Source: Pseudomonas sp. DNDY-54 (GTDB taxonomy: Bacteria; Pseudomonadota; Gammaproteobacteria; Pseudomonadales; Pseudomonadaceae). From it: 64,000 bases of DNA. Position numbers and translations under genes: made by a program. The stretch covers positions 3,472,001-3,536,000 of the forward strand of contig NZ_CP082271.1 of assembly GCF_019880365.1 (NCBI RefSeq), written 5' to 3'. How positions within the stretch are numbered: position 1 is the stretch's first letter; every line of letters starts with the position of its first letter. The notes under the pieces are model-generated. The model did not search any database. It was given only the letters and a program-made list of their open reading frames with translations, and was not told the origin of the DNA. Shown here piece after piece: positions 16,349 to 23,341 of the stretch.

Positions 16349-16957
16349 ATGACCTTCACCCTCGCTGCTCCGTGCGAGCATCACGAAACGATCCGCAAGA
16401 GCCGTTTTCTCGCCAAGGCGGCACCGGTGGCCAGCCCGGAAGAAGCCCAGGCATTCATCCAAGCCGTCAGCGACCTGAGCGCCACGCATAACTGCTGGGC
16501 CTGGAAGATCGGCAATCAGTATCGCTTCAGCGACGATGGCGAACCCGGCGGCACGGCCGGCCGACCCATGCTCACCGCAATCGAGGGGCAGGATTGCGAT
16601 CAGGTCGTTGTGGTGGTGATTCGCTGGTTTGGCGGTATTCAGCTAGGGACGGGGGGCTTGGCGCGCGCGTACGGCGGCTCGGCCGCGAAGTGCCTCCAGT
16701 CAGGAACTCGCGTTGCGCTGGTGAGGCGGGATCGCTACGCCTGCCATTGCCGTTTCGCGGAGCTGGCTCTGTTGAAGGCTCGCCTCGGTGACCATGACGC
16801 CTTGATCGAAAGCGAAACCTTCGATGCCGAGGGCGCCGAGCTGGTTGTGGCGCTGCCGCCTGAGCAGCATGTTCACCTGCAACAAATCCTCGCCGACATC
16901 AGCCGCGGAAGGGCCGAACTGCGTGCACTTGACGCGGGACAAACGTCAGTCAGTTGA
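16349..16957 (+). CDS. yigZ: YigZ/IMPACT-family protein
   Basis: A 202-residue YigZ-type protein. The N-terminal UPF0029/IMPACT domain (residues about 10-125) contains RKSRFLAKAAPV, THNCWAWKIG, RFSDDGEPGGTAGRPML and the very typical VVVVVIRWFGGIQLGTGGLARAYGG; a ferredoxin-like DUF1949 domain makes up the last ~70 residues. Bacterial YigZ is linked to translation or ribosome-related regulation by its homology to eukaryotic IMPACT, but its biochemical role is not fixed. It is a single-gene unit between the copper-store gene and the acidic lipoprotein. Confidence 0.92.
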   Translation: MTFTLAAPCEHHETIRKSRFLAKAAPVASPEEAQAFIQAVSDLSATHNCWAWKIGNQYRFSDDGEPGGTAGRPMLTAIEGQDCDQVVVVVIRWFGGIQLGTGGLARAYGGSAAKCLQSGTRVALVRRDRYACHCRFAELALLKARLGDHDALIESETFDAEGAELVVALPPEQHVHLQQILADISRGRAELRALDAGQTSVS

Positions 16958-17052
16958 ACTGCATGCGGCATGGGAAGTCCCTATAACAACGGCACTTGCC
17001 GTTGGGTCAGCAGTTGAAACTGCATGCGGTGGCCCACCGAATCTGGGAAGTG
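16951..17052. repeat. imperfect short direct duplication with hairpin between yigZ and the lipoprotein gene
   Basis: CAGTTGAACTGCATGCGG at 16951-16968 recurs as CAGTTGAAACTGCATGCGG at 17011-17029, and TGGGAAGT at 16971-16978 recurs at 17044-17051. Between them is a small perfect stem, AACGGCA-CT-TGCCGTT (16988-17003). The first copy includes the yigZ stop codon. It may be a local duplication or a pair of regulatory sites; no known motif is recognised. Confidence 0.4.
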
Positions 17053-17089
17053 CCGAAATGCGCATTCCGTTGCGATAGAGGAGTCAACC

Positions 17090-17386
17090 ATGAAAAGCAA
17101 TTACAAGTGGCTCATACCAGGAGCCGTATTGCTCGCTTCGCTAGGCCTGGCCGGTTGCGATGTGGAAAAGACTGAAGAAGGTTCACTGCCGGACGTCGAG
17201 GTCGAAGGCGGCAACATGCCCGAGTACGACGTGGATGCGCCGGAAGTGGACGTAGGCACCAAAGAGAAGACCGTCACCGTACCGGACGTTGATGTCACCA
17301 TGCCCGATGACGATGAGCCCGACGTGGGCGAACCGGTTGAGCCACGCGCCCCGGCGCCAGCGCCTGAACCTGCTCAGCAGAACTAA
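17090..17386 (+). CDS. acidic lipoprotein of unknown function
   Basis: A 98-residue protein with a lipoprotein signal (residues 1-22) and lipobox LAGC, placing the lipid on C23. The mature part is extremely acidic and built from repeated Asp-Val steps (PDVEVEGG, EYDVDAPEVDV, VPDVDVTMPDDDEPDV), followed by a Pro/Ala-rich tail (RAPAPAPEPAQQN). The low-complexity character suggests an unstructured, cation-binding or surface-spacing chain; no enzyme domain is present. GAGGAG at 17078-17083 supports the ATG at 17090. A strong intrinsic terminator follows at 17423-17460. Similar small proteins occur in pseudomonads, but none has a function I can name. Confidence 0.8.
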   Translation: MKSNYKWLIPGAVLLASLGLAGCDVEKTEEGSLPDVEVEGGNMPEYDVDAPEVDVGTKEKTVTVPDVDVTMPDDDEPDVGEPVEPRAPAPAPEPAQQN

Positions 17387-17422
17387 CGAGCAGCATCCGA
17401 TAGGCCTTGGGCCTGATCACGC

Positions 17423-17460
17423 AAAAAAGCCATGCCGACGCGGTCGAGCATGGCTTTTTT
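17423..17460 (+). terminator. intrinsic terminator after the acidic lipoprotein gene
   Basis: The sequence forms a stem from AAAAAAGCCATGC and GCATGGCTTTTTT around a 12-base loop and ends in six T residues, a textbook rho-independent terminator 37 bases after the stop codon. Because the A-tract and T-tract are symmetric it could work on both strands. Confidence 0.88.
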
Positions 17461-17883
17461 GTGCGTATTTTTTATCCCCGTTAGGTGTGCATGCTGCTGT
17501 GGATAAGCCTTGGAATACGTTTGAAAGCCCAGAGCCGGCGCGCCTTTGCCGACAACGATTAGTTTTTAACCAATCCACCGAAAACGTAGCGATGACGAAC
17601 TTACACGATTGAAACGCCGTCATTTTTTCGCGTGATAAACCACAACAGCCTGTCGGCCTATGGACTGGTCTCCCAAACAAACAGCGTGGCGAGCTCGCTG
17701 CGAGTGTCGATAGCAACCCGTCTGCACTTCTACGTTCGCGTTCAGCCCAGAGGTAGCGTCTCGCGCAAGAGCGACAGGCAGCCGCCCCCAATAGCGGAAC
17801 GATCGATACCGCCGAACGCCTGTCGTAGGGGTCAAACGCTTTAACAGCGCTAGAATGACGTTTTTTCCGGACGGGGTTCTCTC
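17461..17883. other. intergenic region without a recognised gene
   Basis: About 420 bases, somewhat less G+C-rich than the flanks, separate the lipoprotein terminator from the deaminase gene. No frame with a plausible start and coding character is visible. A TAGAAT hexamer at 17851-17856 could be the -10 element of the deaminase promoter, but no good -35 lies at 16-18 bases, so this is weak. Confidence 0.4.
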
Positions 17884-18834
17884 ATGTACGACTGGCTCAA
17901 CGCCTTGCCCAAAGCCGAACTGCACCTGCATCTCGAAGGCTCGCTCGAACCCGAATTGCTGTTCCGCCTGGCTGATCGCAACAAGATCGCCCTCCCTTGG
18001 GACAACGTCGACGCGCTGCGCAGCGCCTACAATTTCGGCAACCTGCAGGAGTTTCTCGATCTTTATTACGCCGGCGCCGATGTGCTGCGCACCGAGCAGG
18101 ACTTTTACGACCTGACCTGGGCGTACCTGCAGAAGTGCGAAGAGCAGAACGTCGTACACACCGAGCCCTTCTACGATCCGCAGACCCACACTGATCGCGG
18201 TATCCCGTTCGAAGTCGCGATGCGCGGCATTAGCGGCGCGCTGGCGGAAGGACGCGAGTTGCTTGGCATCAGCAGTGGTCTGATCCTGAGCTTCCTACGT
18301 CATCTGCCGGAAGACGAAGCCTTTAAAACGCTGGAGCAGGCCATGCCGTTCCGCGATGCGTTCTTTGCGGTCGGGCTGGACAGTTCAGAGATGGGCCACC
18401 CACCGAGCAAGTTCGAGCGCGTCTTTGCCAAGGCCCGCGCCGAAGGCTTCCTCGCCGTGGCCCATGCCGGTGAAGAAGGCCCGCCGGAATACATCTGGGA
18501 AGCACTGGACCTGCTCAAGGTCAGCCGGATTGACCATGGGGTGCGTGCATCCGAGGACCCTAGATTGATCGGGCGGCTGATTGACGAGCAAATCCCGCTC
18601 ACGGTCTGCCCACTGTCCAACACCAAGCTTTGTGTGTTCGACGACATGAGCCAGCACAACATCCTGCAAATGCTGGAACAGGGCGTGAAGGTCACGGTGA
18701 ACTCGGACGACCCGGCCTACTTCGGCGGTTACGTCACGGAGAACTTCATGGCGCTGCATGAAAGCTTAGGGATGACGGAAGCACAGGCGCGCCGTCTGGC
18801 ACAGAACAGCCTCGACGCCCGCCTGGCCAAGTGA
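17884..18834 (+). CDS. adenosine/adenine deaminase family enzyme
   Basis: The 316-residue protein is a metal-dependent deaminase of the adenosine deaminase TIM-barrel family. The zinc ligands and catalytic residues are visible: H14 and H16 in KAELHLHLEGSL, the histidine of AVAHAGEEGPPE with its catalytic glutamate, HGVRASEDPRL, and the paired aspartates in TVNSDDPAYFGG. Length and sequence resemble P. aeruginosa PA0148, an ADA-family member shown to prefer adenine, so conversion of adenine to hypoxanthine in purine salvage is at least as likely as adenosine deamination. The two cannot be separated from motifs alone. It appears monocistronic and converges with the LysR gene. Confidence 0.88.
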   Translation: MYDWLNALPKAELHLHLEGSLEPELLFRLADRNKIALPWDNVDALRSAYNFGNLQEFLDLYYAGADVLRTEQDFYDLTWAYLQKCEEQNVVHTEPFYDPQTHTDRGIPFEVAMRGISGALAEGRELLGISSGLILSFLRHLPEDEAFKTLEQAMPFRDAFFAVGLDSSEMGHPPSKFERVFAKARAEGFLAVAHAGEEGPPEYIWEALDLLKVSRIDHGVRASEDPRLIGRLIDEQIPLTVCPLSNTKLCVFDDMSQHNILQMLEQGVKVTVNSDDPAYFGGYVTENFMALHESLGMTEAQARRLAQNSLDARLAK

Positions 18835-18862
18835 TCGCCAAGGGCCGCCATTGCGCGGCCCG

Positions 18863-19780
18863 TTAACTCGAGAACGGAGCCCGCTGAATCAGCCGCTGGC
18901 ATCGCTCGACCAAATGCTCACGCAACAGCCGCACCCGCTCGCCCAGATGTGCCCGATGGGCACAGATCAGGTTCAGCGGGGCCGGCTCACCCAGCAGGTC
19001 TGGCAGCAGCACGACCAGTCGCCCCGCCTGCACATCCTGCGCGATGTCCAACCAGGATTTGTACACCACGCCTCGCCCGGCCAACGCCCAGCGCCGCACC
19101 ACATCGGCATCGTCGCTGATGCGATCTCCACTCACCAGCTGTTCCAGTTCTCGCTGGTTGTCGTGAAAGCACCACCGCTCATGCACCCGCCCCGCCAGCA
19201 TGAAGCGCAGGCAATTGTGACTGGCGAGCTCGGCAAGCGAGCGCGGCGAACCCTCTGCGGCGAGATAGCCTGGCGACGCACAGAGCACACGCCGATTGGC
19301 GGTGGCTACCGGTAGCGCCACCAGGCTTGAGTCTTCCGGCTGGCCGTAGCGCAGCGCGATATCGACCGGTTGCCGAAACACGTCGGCATTTCGATCAGCC
19401 AATAACAGTCGAAGACTCAAGAGCGGGTGCTGCAGCTGAAACTCATCCAGCCAGGGCAGGAGCACATTGCGACCGAAGTCAGACGGCGCTGACAACTGCA
19501 ACGTGCCGCTGATGGTCGCTTTGCCCCCCGCCAGCAGGTGCTGACCGTCGAGCAGGCTTTGCAGGGCCGAGCGCGCATGAGGCAGGTATAGCTCGCCTTC
19601 GCCGGTCAGTCTCAGGCTCCGTGTTGAACGCACCAGCAGGCGGCAGCCCAATTGCGCCTCTAGGCGCTTGAGCGCCGCGCTGGCGACAGCCGGCGACAAT
19701 TCCAGCTGCCGGGCGGCGGCCGACAAACTCCCCAGTTCAGCGGTCAGTACGAATACGTGGAGGTCATCGCTGCGCAACAT
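18863..19780 (-). CDS. LysR-family transcriptional regulator
   Basis: A 305-residue LysR regulator. The N-terminal winged helix-turn-helix (residues 1-60) reads LHVFVLTAELGSLSAAARQL and LSPAVASAALKRLEAQLG; the substrate-binding domain follows (SGTLQLSAPSDFGRNVLLP; PVDIALRYGQPEDSSLVALP; ALAGRGVVYKSWLDI). The start at 19780 (MLRSDDLHVF) matches the family; a longer frame to 19897 would run into the opposite gene's start. It is divergent from the zinc-type oxidoreductase at 19887, separated by 106 bases, and probably regulates it. Confidence 0.9.
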   Translation of the reverse strand: MLRSDDLHVFVLTAELGSLSAAARQLELSPAVASAALKRLEAQLGCRLLVRSTRSLRLTGEGELYLPHARSALQSLLDGQHLLAGGKATISGTLQLSAPSDFGRNVLLPWLDEFQLQHPLLSLRLLLADRNADVFRQPVDIALRYGQPEDSSLVALPVATANRRVLCASPGYLAAEGSPRSLAELASHNCLRFMLAGRVHERWCFHDNQRELEQLVSGDRISDDADVVRRWALAGRGVVYKSWLDIAQDVQAGRLVVLLPDLLGEPAPLNLICAHRAHLGERVRLLREHLVERCQRLIQRAPFSS

Positions 19781-19886
19781 TTTCAATAATCCGTTGAAAG
19801 AGTCTCTGCGGAACACGCGGTTTTTCATTACAGCACGAAAGCCGAACATGGCGGTATGAACGCCCATCCCTACGAGGAGCCACCGT

Positions 19887-20900
19887 ATGAAAGCCATCGG
19901 CTACCAACAATCCCTGCCGGTCGAAGACGCAAAGTCGCTGATCGATATCGAGCTGCCTGATCCCACCCCCGGGCCGCGCGACCTGCTGGTCGAGGTCCGC
20001 GCCATCTCGGTAAACCCGGTGGATACCAAGATCCGCATGCGCGTACAGCCGGAGGCCGGTCAGCACCAAGTGCTCGGTTGGGACGTGGCCGGCGTGGTCC
20101 GAGCGGTGGGCAATGAAGTCACCCTGTTCCAGCCCGGCGATGAAGTGTTCTATGCCGGCGCGTTGGACCGCCCCGGCGCTAACAGCGAGCTGCATCTGGT
20201 GGACGAGCGCATTGTTGGCCGCAAGCCGGCCAGCCTCGACTTCGCCGCAGCGGCAGCGCTACCGCTGACGTCGATCACGGCCTGGGAATTGCTTTTCGAG
20301 CGGTTGCAGATCAGGGAAGGAAAAAATGACCGTGATCAGCGTCTGCTTATCGTCGGTGCCGCGGGTGGGGTCGGCTCGATCCTCACGCAGCTGGCGCGCC
20401 AGCTGACCGGGCTGCAGGTCATCGGCACGGCCTCGCGCAGCGAAACCCAGGATTGGGTGCGAGAGCTGGGCGCTCATGAAGTGATCGATCACAGCCAGCC
20501 ACTGGCCGCCGAGCTGCAACGAGTGGGCATCGCCGACGTCACCCACGTTGCCAGCCTGACCCACACCGACCTGCACCTGCCGCAAATCGTCGAGGCGTTG
20601 CGGCCTCAGGGTCGCCTGGCCCTGATCGATGACCCGGCCAGCCTCGACATCAGCCTGCTCAAGCGCAAGAGCCTGTCGCTGCACTGGGAGTTCATGTACA
20701 CCCGTTCGCTGTATCAGACGCCGGACATGATCGCCCAGCACCAGTTGCTCAACCGGGTGGCAGAACTGATCGACAGCGGCGTACTGAAGACCACCTTGGG
20801 CGAGCATTACGGCACGATCAACGCCGCCAACCTGCGCCGCGCCCATGCCTTCATCGAAAGCGGCAAAGCCAAGGGCAAGATCGTCCTCGAAGGGTTCTGA
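19887..20900 (+). CDS. zinc-type alcohol dehydrogenase/quinone oxidoreductase-like protein
   Basis: The 337-residue medium-chain dehydrogenase/reductase has a GroES-like N-terminal half (GPRDLLVEVRAISVNPVDTKIR; LGWDVAGVVRAVG; FQPGDEVFYAG) and a Rossmann half with the nucleotide motif GAAGGVGSILTQLA. No structural or catalytic zinc cysteines are evident, so despite the subfamily name it is better viewed as an NADPH quinone/enone reductase. GAGGAG at 19874-19879 supports the ATG at 19887. It is divergent from a LysR regulator, a common arrangement for redox-responsive reductases, and converges with the Bcr/CflA exporter gene. Confidence 0.9.
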   Translation: MKAIGYQQSLPVEDAKSLIDIELPDPTPGPRDLLVEVRAISVNPVDTKIRMRVQPEAGQHQVLGWDVAGVVRAVGNEVTLFQPGDEVFYAGALDRPGANSELHLVDERIVGRKPASLDFAAAAALPLTSITAWELLFERLQIREGKNDRDQRLLIVGAAGGVGSILTQLARQLTGLQVIGTASRSETQDWVRELGAHEVIDHSQPLAAELQRVGIADVTHVASLTHTDLHLPQIVEALRPQGRLALIDDPASLDISLLKRKSLSLHWEFMYTRSLYQTPDMIAQHQLLNRVAELIDSGVLKTTLGEHYGTINAANLRRAHAFIESGKAKGKIVLEGF

Positions 20901-20924
20901 TGCCGTAGCGGCGGGGCTGCCGTC

Positions 20925-22124
20925 TCAAGATGAGGCGGCTTCCTGTACCCGCTGCGTACTGGCGAGTTGGCCCGTGTACCAGGCCAGACACGCCGCCGTC
21001 AGCGCGCATACGGCGATGACCAGTGCCATCGGTACCGCCGTACCGTTGTGCAACCAGCCCACAGCCGCCGATGCAACGGCGGCGACACTGAACTGCAGAC
21101 TGCCCATAAGCGCCGACGCCAGACCGGCCTGTTTGCCCTGCTTCGCCATGGCGCAAGCGGTCGCGTTCGGCAGGATGCTGCCCAGGCTCGCCAATCCTGC
21201 GAATAGCGGTATCAGCAGCGGCCAGAGCACGTCCGGCTTACTCAGCGTGATCAGCAGCAAGGTCAAGCCGCAGGCGAAGTAAAACCAGACGAAGCGCCGC
21301 AGCCAGAAGCCTGGCCCGCGTAGCCGCAGCAGCCGCGCATTGATCTGCGAAACGATGATGAAGCCCGCCGCGTTACTGCCGAACAACCAGCCATAGTGTT
21401 CAGCCGGTACGTCATACAGCTCGATGAACACGAACGGCGAACCGGCGATATAACTGAACATACCCGCCATCGCCACGCCGCCCGCCAGTGCAAACGCGAT
21501 GAATTCACGGTCCCGAAACAACGAGACATAGCGCCCAAGGGTGCCGCTCAGCGCATGCTTAGGCGCATCGGCGGGCAAGGTCTCCGGCAACCACAGCGCC
21601 ACGGCCAGGCCGCAAAGCGCACTGAAGGCGGTCAACGATACGAATATCGCTTGCCAGCCGAAGGCGTTCAGCAGCAGCCCACCGCCCAACGGCGCAAGAA
21701 TCGGTGCCAGGCCCATCACCAGCATCAACTGCGAAAACACCTTCGCGCCCTGTACCGGATCACAGCTGTCCCGCACCACTGCTCGCGTGACCACCATGCC
21801 TGCGCATCCACCCAGGGCTTGAACGAAACGCGCGACGATCAACCCATCCAGCGACGGCGCGAACGCGCACGCCAGCGAGGCGAGAGTGAACAGCGTGACA
21901 CCGCCTAGCAAGGGCAAGCGCCGCCCGTAACGATCCGCCAACGGCCCGTAAGCCAGCTGACCCAGAGCCAAACCGATGAAGTAGGCAGCAAGCGACAATT
22001 GGACGTGTTCAACATCGGTGGCAAACGCACGCGCCATCGAGGGAAACGCCGGCAAATAGAAATCGATGGCCAGCGGGCCAAAGGCGCTAAGCGCGCCCAG
22101 GATGAGCAGAATCTTGAAGGGCAT
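20925..22124 (-). CDS. Bcr/CflA-family MFS drug-efflux transporter
   Basis: The 399-residue, 12-helix MFS protein starts with LLILGALSAFGPLAIDFYLPAFP, the typical Bcr/CflA opening, and has the motif A loop GPLADRYGRRLPLLGG and the motif C-like ARFVQALGGCAGMVVTRAVVRD. Family members expel chloramphenicol, bicyclomycin, sulfonamides or amino acids from the cytoplasm by proton antiport; specificity is not readable. It is divergent from the TetR-type regulator at 22332, with a candidate inverted-repeat operator at 22217-22238 in the shared region, so it is probably repressed by that protein. Confidence 0.9.
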   Translation of the reverse strand: MPFKILLILGALSAFGPLAIDFYLPAFPSMARAFATDVEHVQLSLAAYFIGLALGQLAYGPLADRYGRRLPLLGGVTLFTLASLACAFAPSLDGLIVARFVQALGGCAGMVVTRAVVRDSCDPVQGAKVFSQLMLVMGLAPILAPLGGGLLLNAFGWQAIFVSLTAFSALCGLAVALWLPETLPADAPKHALSGTLGRYVSLFRDREFIAFALAGGVAMAGMFSYIAGSPFVFIELYDVPAEHYGWLFGSNAAGFIIVSQINARLLRLRGPGFWLRRFVWFYFACGLTLLLITLSKPDVLWPLLIPLFAGLASLGSILPNATACAMAKQGKQAGLASALMGSLQFSVAAVASAAVGWLHNGTAVPMALVIAVCALTAACLAWYTGQLASTQRVQEAASS

Positions 22125-22216
22125 TGATAGCTCGCGAAGCGGAGAAAAGTCGACGCATCAGCGCGCAGCGAAACCGCGGGCCGACGTCGAACGTTTACAG
22201 GGACGATGAGATGCTG

Positions 22217-22238
22217 TTACATACACAGACGATTGTAA
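22217..22238. promoter_or_regulatory. candidate TetR-type operator
   Basis: TTACA (22217-22221) and TGTAA (22234-22238) form an inverted repeat separated by 12 bases inside the 207-base divergent region between the exporter and the TetR gene. The TTACA/TGTAA arms resemble half-sites of AcrR/TtgR-like repressors. Assignment rests on position and symmetry only. Confidence 0.4.
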
Positions 22239-22331
22239 ACATCCAAAGTTGCAGAGGTTGAAGGACGAACTCCGCATCGAACGCCCGATTGGGCCTTTCT
22301 CAACGCAGCGACAGGCTGCCGTATCTCATCC

Positions 22332-22958
22332 ATGCGAAGAACCAAAGAAGACGCCGAAAAGACCCGTGTAGCGCTGCTCGCCTCCGCAGAGCGGCTGTTT
22401 CTCGACAAGGGCGTTGCGCATACCAGCCTCGACCAGATCGCCCGTGATGCCGGCGTGACGCGCGGTGCCGTGTATTGGCATTTCCAGAACAAGGCGCACC
22501 TGTTTCATGAAATGCTCAATCAGGTCCGCCTGCCGCCCGAGCAGATGACCGAGCGGCTCTGTGCCTGCACCAAGCAACAACCCTTGCGAGCACTGCGGGA
22601 GCTTTGCCTTGAGGGAATCAGCGCACTGGGCCGGGACGAGCAGAAGCGTCGTGTCATGACCATTCTGCTGCACCGCTGCGAATTCACCGAGGAGTTACGC
22701 GAGGCGGAAGAACGGCATCACGCGTTCATCAATCTGTTTATCGAGCTGTGCGAAAAGATGCTGGAAAGTGCTGCAGCCAGCCTTCATCCGGGCGTGACCC
22801 CACGGTTGGCCGCCCGCACGCTGCACGCGCTGATCCTGGGGTTATTCAGTGACTGGACACGCGACCCGGAATTGTTCGACCCGGAAAAAGACTGCGCCGC
22901 ACTGATCGACCCGCTGTTCCGGGGCATGGTGAAAGACTGGGACAACGCCCTCCCCTGA
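22332..22958 (+). CDS. TetR/AcrR-family repressor (TtgR/AcrR-like)
   Basis: A 208-residue TetR-family regulator. The N-terminal helix-turn-helix (residues about 10-58) is RVALLASAERLFLDKGVAHTS and DQIARDAGVTRGAVYWHFQNK, very close to AcrR/TtgR/MexR-partner repressors of multidrug pumps, and the start MRRTKEDAEKTR is typical of this subgroup. The C-terminal TetR_C domain follows. It is divergent from the Bcr/CflA exporter, its likely target. Since AcrR-like members usually control RND pumps, the RND operon at 26972-32620 is a possible second target; that is speculation. Confidence 0.9.
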   Translation: MRRTKEDAEKTRVALLASAERLFLDKGVAHTSLDQIARDAGVTRGAVYWHFQNKAHLFHEMLNQVRLPPEQMTERLCACTKQQPLRALRELCLEGISALGRDEQKRRVMTILLHRCEFTEELREAEERHHAFINLFIELCEKMLESAAASLHPGVTPRLAARTLHALILGLFSDWTRDPELFDPEKDCAALIDPLFRGMVKDWDNALP

Positions 22959-22995
22959 CATCGTGATGCGGCAGCGAGCGCTGCCGCTTGGACCA

Positions 22996-23187
22996 TCAGC
23001 GAATCTGATAGCCCTCTTCTTCAATCGCTTCGCGAATTGCCGCCTCGTCGAGATGCGTATCAACCTTCACCACACCCGCGTCGAGATCCACCTCAACCTT
23101 GGCATCAGCGTCGCGCGACCGGATCGCCTCGGTAACGGCCCGCTCGCAATGGCCGCACGTCATGCCCGTTACGTTGAATGTCTGCAT
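22996..23187 (-). CDS. copZ: CopZ-like copper chaperone (HMA domain)
   Basis: A 63-residue stand-alone heavy-metal-associated domain with the metal motif GMTCGHCERAV (C11 and C14) and a ferredoxin-like pattern ending GYQIR. It carries Cu(I) to CopA in the cytoplasm. AGGAGG six bases upstream supports the ATG at 23187. Transcription starts from a CueR-type promoter at 23220-23250, back to back with that of copA. The protein lacks any signal peptide. Confidence 0.93.
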   Translation of the reverse strand: MQTFNVTGMTCGHCERAVTEAIRSRDADAKVEVDLDAGVVKVDTHLDEAAIREAIEEEGYQIR

Positions 23188-23219
23188 TGCTGCCTCCTGT
23201 CGATGGGTTCTACGGCATC

Positions 23220-23250
23220 ATGCTCAACCTTGCCATACTGGCAAGGTCAA
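23220..23250 (-). promoter_or_regulatory. CueR-type promoter of copZ
   Basis: On the minus strand a -35 TTGACC (23245-23250) and a -10 GAGCAT (23220-23225) are separated by exactly 19 bases, and the spacer holds the dyad CCTTGCCA-gta-TGGCAAGG. The over-long spacer with a central dyad is the hallmark of MerR-family activated promoters, and the CCTTGCC..GGCAAGG arms are those of CueR. It starts 33 bases before copZ. Confidence 0.88.
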
Positions 23251-23280
23251 CCCGTCAGCTGCGACAACCTGATACTCGAC

Positions 23281-23311
23281 TTGACCTTCCCGTAAGGTGA
23301 AGGTTGAACAT
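23281..23311 (+). promoter_or_regulatory. CueR-type promoter of copA
   Basis: A -35 TTGACC (23281-23286) and a -10 GAACAT (23306-23311) are separated by 19 bases containing the imperfect dyad ACCTTCCC-GTAAGGTGAAGGT. The layout is the same as the E. coli copA promoter. It makes the in-frame GTG at 23297 impossible as a start, because that codon lies inside the promoter, and supports the ATG at 23342. Confidence 0.87.
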
Positions 23312-23341
23312 TCGGGCATCAGGCCGACTTCGGAGCGAATC

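Noticed and set aside
17620..18189. 189-residue minus-strand frame before the deaminase gene
   Set aside because: Half of it is antisense to the deaminase and the rest has no coding features.
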